Assembly: GCA_025362975.1 (NCBI GenBank)
Contig: JANYES010000019.1
Span: 372,001 to 436,000, forward strand
Direction: 5' to 3'
Length of the DNA stretch: 64,000 nucleotides
From: Alphaproteobacteria bacterium
GTDB taxonomy: Bacteria > Pseudomonadota > Alphaproteobacteria > Rickettsiales > SXRF01
Made by a program: the position numbers and the translations under genes. Numbering within the stretch: the first letter of the stretch is position 1; each line of letters begins with the position of its first letter. Below the pieces are notes generated by a model. It did not search any database. It had not been told where the DNA came from and saw only the letters and a list, made by a program, of their open reading frames with translations. Positions 62,493 through 64,000 of the stretch are shown piece after piece.

Positions 62493-62659
62493 ATGCGCCG
62501 TCCACGCCGGAGGAAATGACCGAAGCTGAGCGCATGCAGGAGATCGGTCGATTGCTCGCCACCGCCATTGAACGCTTGCGGAAACCCAAGTCGAAAACGT
62601 CAGGCGCAATCGTCGAAAATTCGCTGGACTCCGTTGATGAAGAGAGCGTGTATGCGTGA
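62489..62659 (+). CDS. Small acidic protein of the recombinase operon
   Basis: 56 residues: MNAPSTPEEMTEAERMQEIGRLLATAIERLRKPKSKTSGAIVENSLDSVDEESVYA. It overlaps the XRE stop by 4 nt. Short proteins with EMTxxERxxEIxxLLAxAIxRLR occur directly before DUF2924 genes in prophages, so it is a regular part of this module. Role unknown. Confidence 0.7.
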   Translation: MNAPSTPEEMTEAERMQEIGRLLATAIERLRKPKSKTSGAIVENSLDSVDEESVYA

Positions 62660-62680
62660 AAACGCTGAGGAAACAAACGC

Positions 62681-63103
62681 ATGCAAGAGAATAAGCTATT
62701 GTCGCGCATCGCGGCTCTGACAACCATGCCGACGCCGGATTTAAAGAAAATGTGGCGGGAGCTTTATGAATCCGAGCCGCCCGCTTTTAATCGCGCACAC
62801 CTGGAACAACGCCTGACCTACCGCCTGCAGGAAATCGCCTATGGCGGCCTGACTGAAAAAACCATCGAAAAACTCAAAAGGCTGCGCGACGGCAAAAAGG
62901 CCTCCACGTATAGGCAGGTCGTCAAACCTCCGGCCGGAACGATACTAGTAAAAGAATACGAAGGCATCGAACACCGTGTGCTCGTTTTGCATGACGGCTT
63001 CGATTACGACGGCCAGAAATTCAAATCTCTGACCGCCTTAGCCTTCCGTATCACCGGCACACGTTGGAACGGGCCGATGTTTTTTGGATTAAGAAAAAAA
63101 TAA
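62681..63103 (+). CDS. DUF2924 protein of the recombinase module
   Basis: 140 residues: LLSRIAALTTMPTPDLKKMWRELYESEPPAFNRAHLEQRLTYRLQEIAYGGL...PPAGTILVKEYEGIEHRVLVLHDGFDYDGQKFKSLTALAFRITGTRWNGPMFFGL. This is full-length DUF2924. The family is almost always found next to large serine recombinases in alphaproteobacterial elements, and may aid recombination. GAGGAAA lies upstream. Confidence 0.92.
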   Translation: MQENKLLSRIAALTTMPTPDLKKMWRELYESEPPAFNRAHLEQRLTYRLQEIAYGGLTEKTIEKLKRLRDGKKASTYRQVVKPPAGTILVKEYEGIEHRVLVLHDGFDYDGQKFKSLTALAFRITGTRWNGPMFFGLRKK

Positions 63104-63114
63104 AGGAGGAACGA

Positions 63115-63483
63115 ATGTCGGAAAAAAGCACAATCAAAAGGATCGCGCTCTATATGCGAAAAGCCTGTGATGAAGGAGATAAAACTTACTGTGAAACGGC
63201 CAAACTCGGCGCCGCATTCAGCAAAGCATGCATGAAGAGGTTCGGCGAATCCGTCGAGGTGATCGTATATCACGATATCGGTTTCAGCGGCATGCATATC
63301 GAACGGCCAGCCTTGCAGCGGCTATTACAGGATGTGCAGGGTAAACGTATCGATATCGTCGCTTATCCGGATCATCACCACTTATCTCGTGATTTCAACG
63401 ATCACTCTATGCTTACCCGTTACTTCGCCACCTATGCCGTGCCGGTTATAAATGGCACTGCATTTATGAGGGAACAGGCATGA
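63115..63483 (+). CDS. Stand-alone serine-recombinase domain lacking the catalytic Ser
   Basis: 122 residues from ATG 63115 (AAAGGAGG upstream). It matches only the N-terminal catalytic domain of serine recombinases: RIALYMRKACDEG...VEVIVYHDIGFSGMHIERPALQRLLQDVQGKRIDIVAYPDHHHLSRD. The nucleophile Ser is Ala17 (YMRKA, against YTRKS in the next gene), and the DR-LSR arginine pair is reduced to HHLSR. It has no DNA-binding domain. It overlaps the full recombinase gene by 3 nt. Likely a regulator or heterodimer partner; a decaying duplicate is the alternative. Confidence 0.75.
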   Translation: MSEKSTIKRIALYMRKACDEGDKTYCETAKLGAAFSKACMKRFGESVEVIVYHDIGFSGMHIERPALQRLLQDVQGKRIDIVAYPDHHHLSRDFNDHSMLTRYFATYAVPVINGTAFMREQA

Positions 63484-64000
63484 ATGCGAAAGCAAAAATC
63501 CGCTGCGCCATCTATACCCGCAAATCCCATGAGGAAGGGCTGGAACAGGAATTCAACTCTCTCGACGCGCAGCGCGACGCATGTGGTAATTACATACAAA
63601 GCCAGCGCGGCGAAGGCTGGATCGCCATGCACGACCATTACGATGACGGCGGATTCACAGGCGGCAATACCGATCGTCCGGCACTGAAACGGCTATTCAA
63701 GGATATCGAAGACGGGCTGATCGATGTGGTGGTGGTCTATAAAATCGACCGGCTATCGCGTTCGCTGCTGGATTTCCTGAATATGGTGCGGCTGTTCGAT
63801 AAGCACGGCGTTTCCTTCGTTTCGGTGACGCAGCAATTCAACACCAGCACGCCGATGGGTAAGCTGATGATCAATGTGCTGATGAGCTTCGCCGAATACG
63901 AACGGGAAGTGACCGGCGAACGCATCCGCGACAAAATTGCCGCATCGAAAGCCAAGGGCATGTGGATGGGAGGCGTGGTGCCGCTGGGTTACGATGTCAG
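63481..64000 (+). CDS. Large serine recombinase, 3'-truncated by the window edge
   Basis: 173 codons are visible. The catalytic domain is intact: IYTRKSHEEG with Ser16, DDGGFTGGNTDRPALKRLF, VVVYKIDRLSRSLLDFLNM, FNTSTPMGKLMINVLMSFAEYEREVTGERIRDK. A recombinase-domain start follows (KGMWMGGVVPLGYDV). It starts on the ATGA of the partial recombinase gene. It is the probable integrase of this prophage; the DNA-binding half lies beyond the window. Confidence 0.93.

Overview
The window looks like alphaproteobacterial DNA made almost wholly of accessory modules. Two defence or mobile islands lie on the left (about 0-31.9 kb) and a prophage fills the right (about 31.9-64 kb). The alphaproteobacterial assignment is an inference from families typical of that class: a gene-transfer-agent-like tail module (DUF2460, DUF2163, NlpC/P60, GTA-type holin), DUF6441, DUF6456, DUF2924, a ParB-fused adenine methylase, and a TSCPD-domain phage protein. 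No rRNA, CRISPR array or housekeeping operon is visible.

Region 1 (1-10.2 kb) is an integrative island. It has a tyrosine recombinase at the left, then a type I restriction-modification operon (hsdM, hsdS, a membrane protein, a TIR-like effector, hsdR), then a P4-type integrase facing it. A fragment like the 3' end of a tRNA (about 10.2 kb) marks a probable attachment site. hsdS, hsdR and the P4 integrase, and also the methylase in region 3, each carry a one-base frameshift at a homopolymer. All four restore to normal family lengths when one base is added or removed.

Region 2 (10.3-20.9 kb) holds a small basic protein, a candidate structured non-coding RNA with its own promoter and terminator, two small paralogous genes, a Y-family DNA polymerase, and a compact minus-strand operon. 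That operon runs: WYL regulator, unknown protein, RecB-nuclease/exonuclease/helicase, clamp-like small protein, tiny membrane protein, PD-(D/E)xK nuclease, secreted-type PLD nuclease. A 17-bp palindrome occurs twice upstream of the WYL gene and once beyond the divergent ankyrin gene. This operon is my best candidate for an undescribed system.

Region 3 (20.9-31.9 kb) has three lipoprotein genes. After them comes a plus-strand operon: an excisionase-like HTH protein, a PLD/SNF2 helicase-nuclease, a split adenine methylase, an HNH-like protein, a three-Cys-motif partner protein and a Gp37/Gp68-like protein.

Region 4 (31.9-64 kb) is a siphovirus-type prophage. Late genes run on the minus strand from terminase (52.7 kb) to lysis genes (32 kb): terminase, gpW-like connector, portal, protease-capsid fusion, head completion, tail tube, a G/GT-type chaperone pair with a programmed -1 frameshift signal, tape measure, GTA-like baseplate, fibres, holins and endolysin. 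To the right are a block of small accessory genes, a C5 cytosine methylase, a DUF3489 protein, an initiator-like tRNA, a ParB-methylase, a DUF6456 regulator, a DUF1376 replication gene containing seven 12-bp iterons, an immunity region with duplicated promoter/operator modules, and a recombinase module. The recombinase module is DUF2924, then a catalytically defective serine-recombinase domain, then a full serine recombinase that runs off the right edge.
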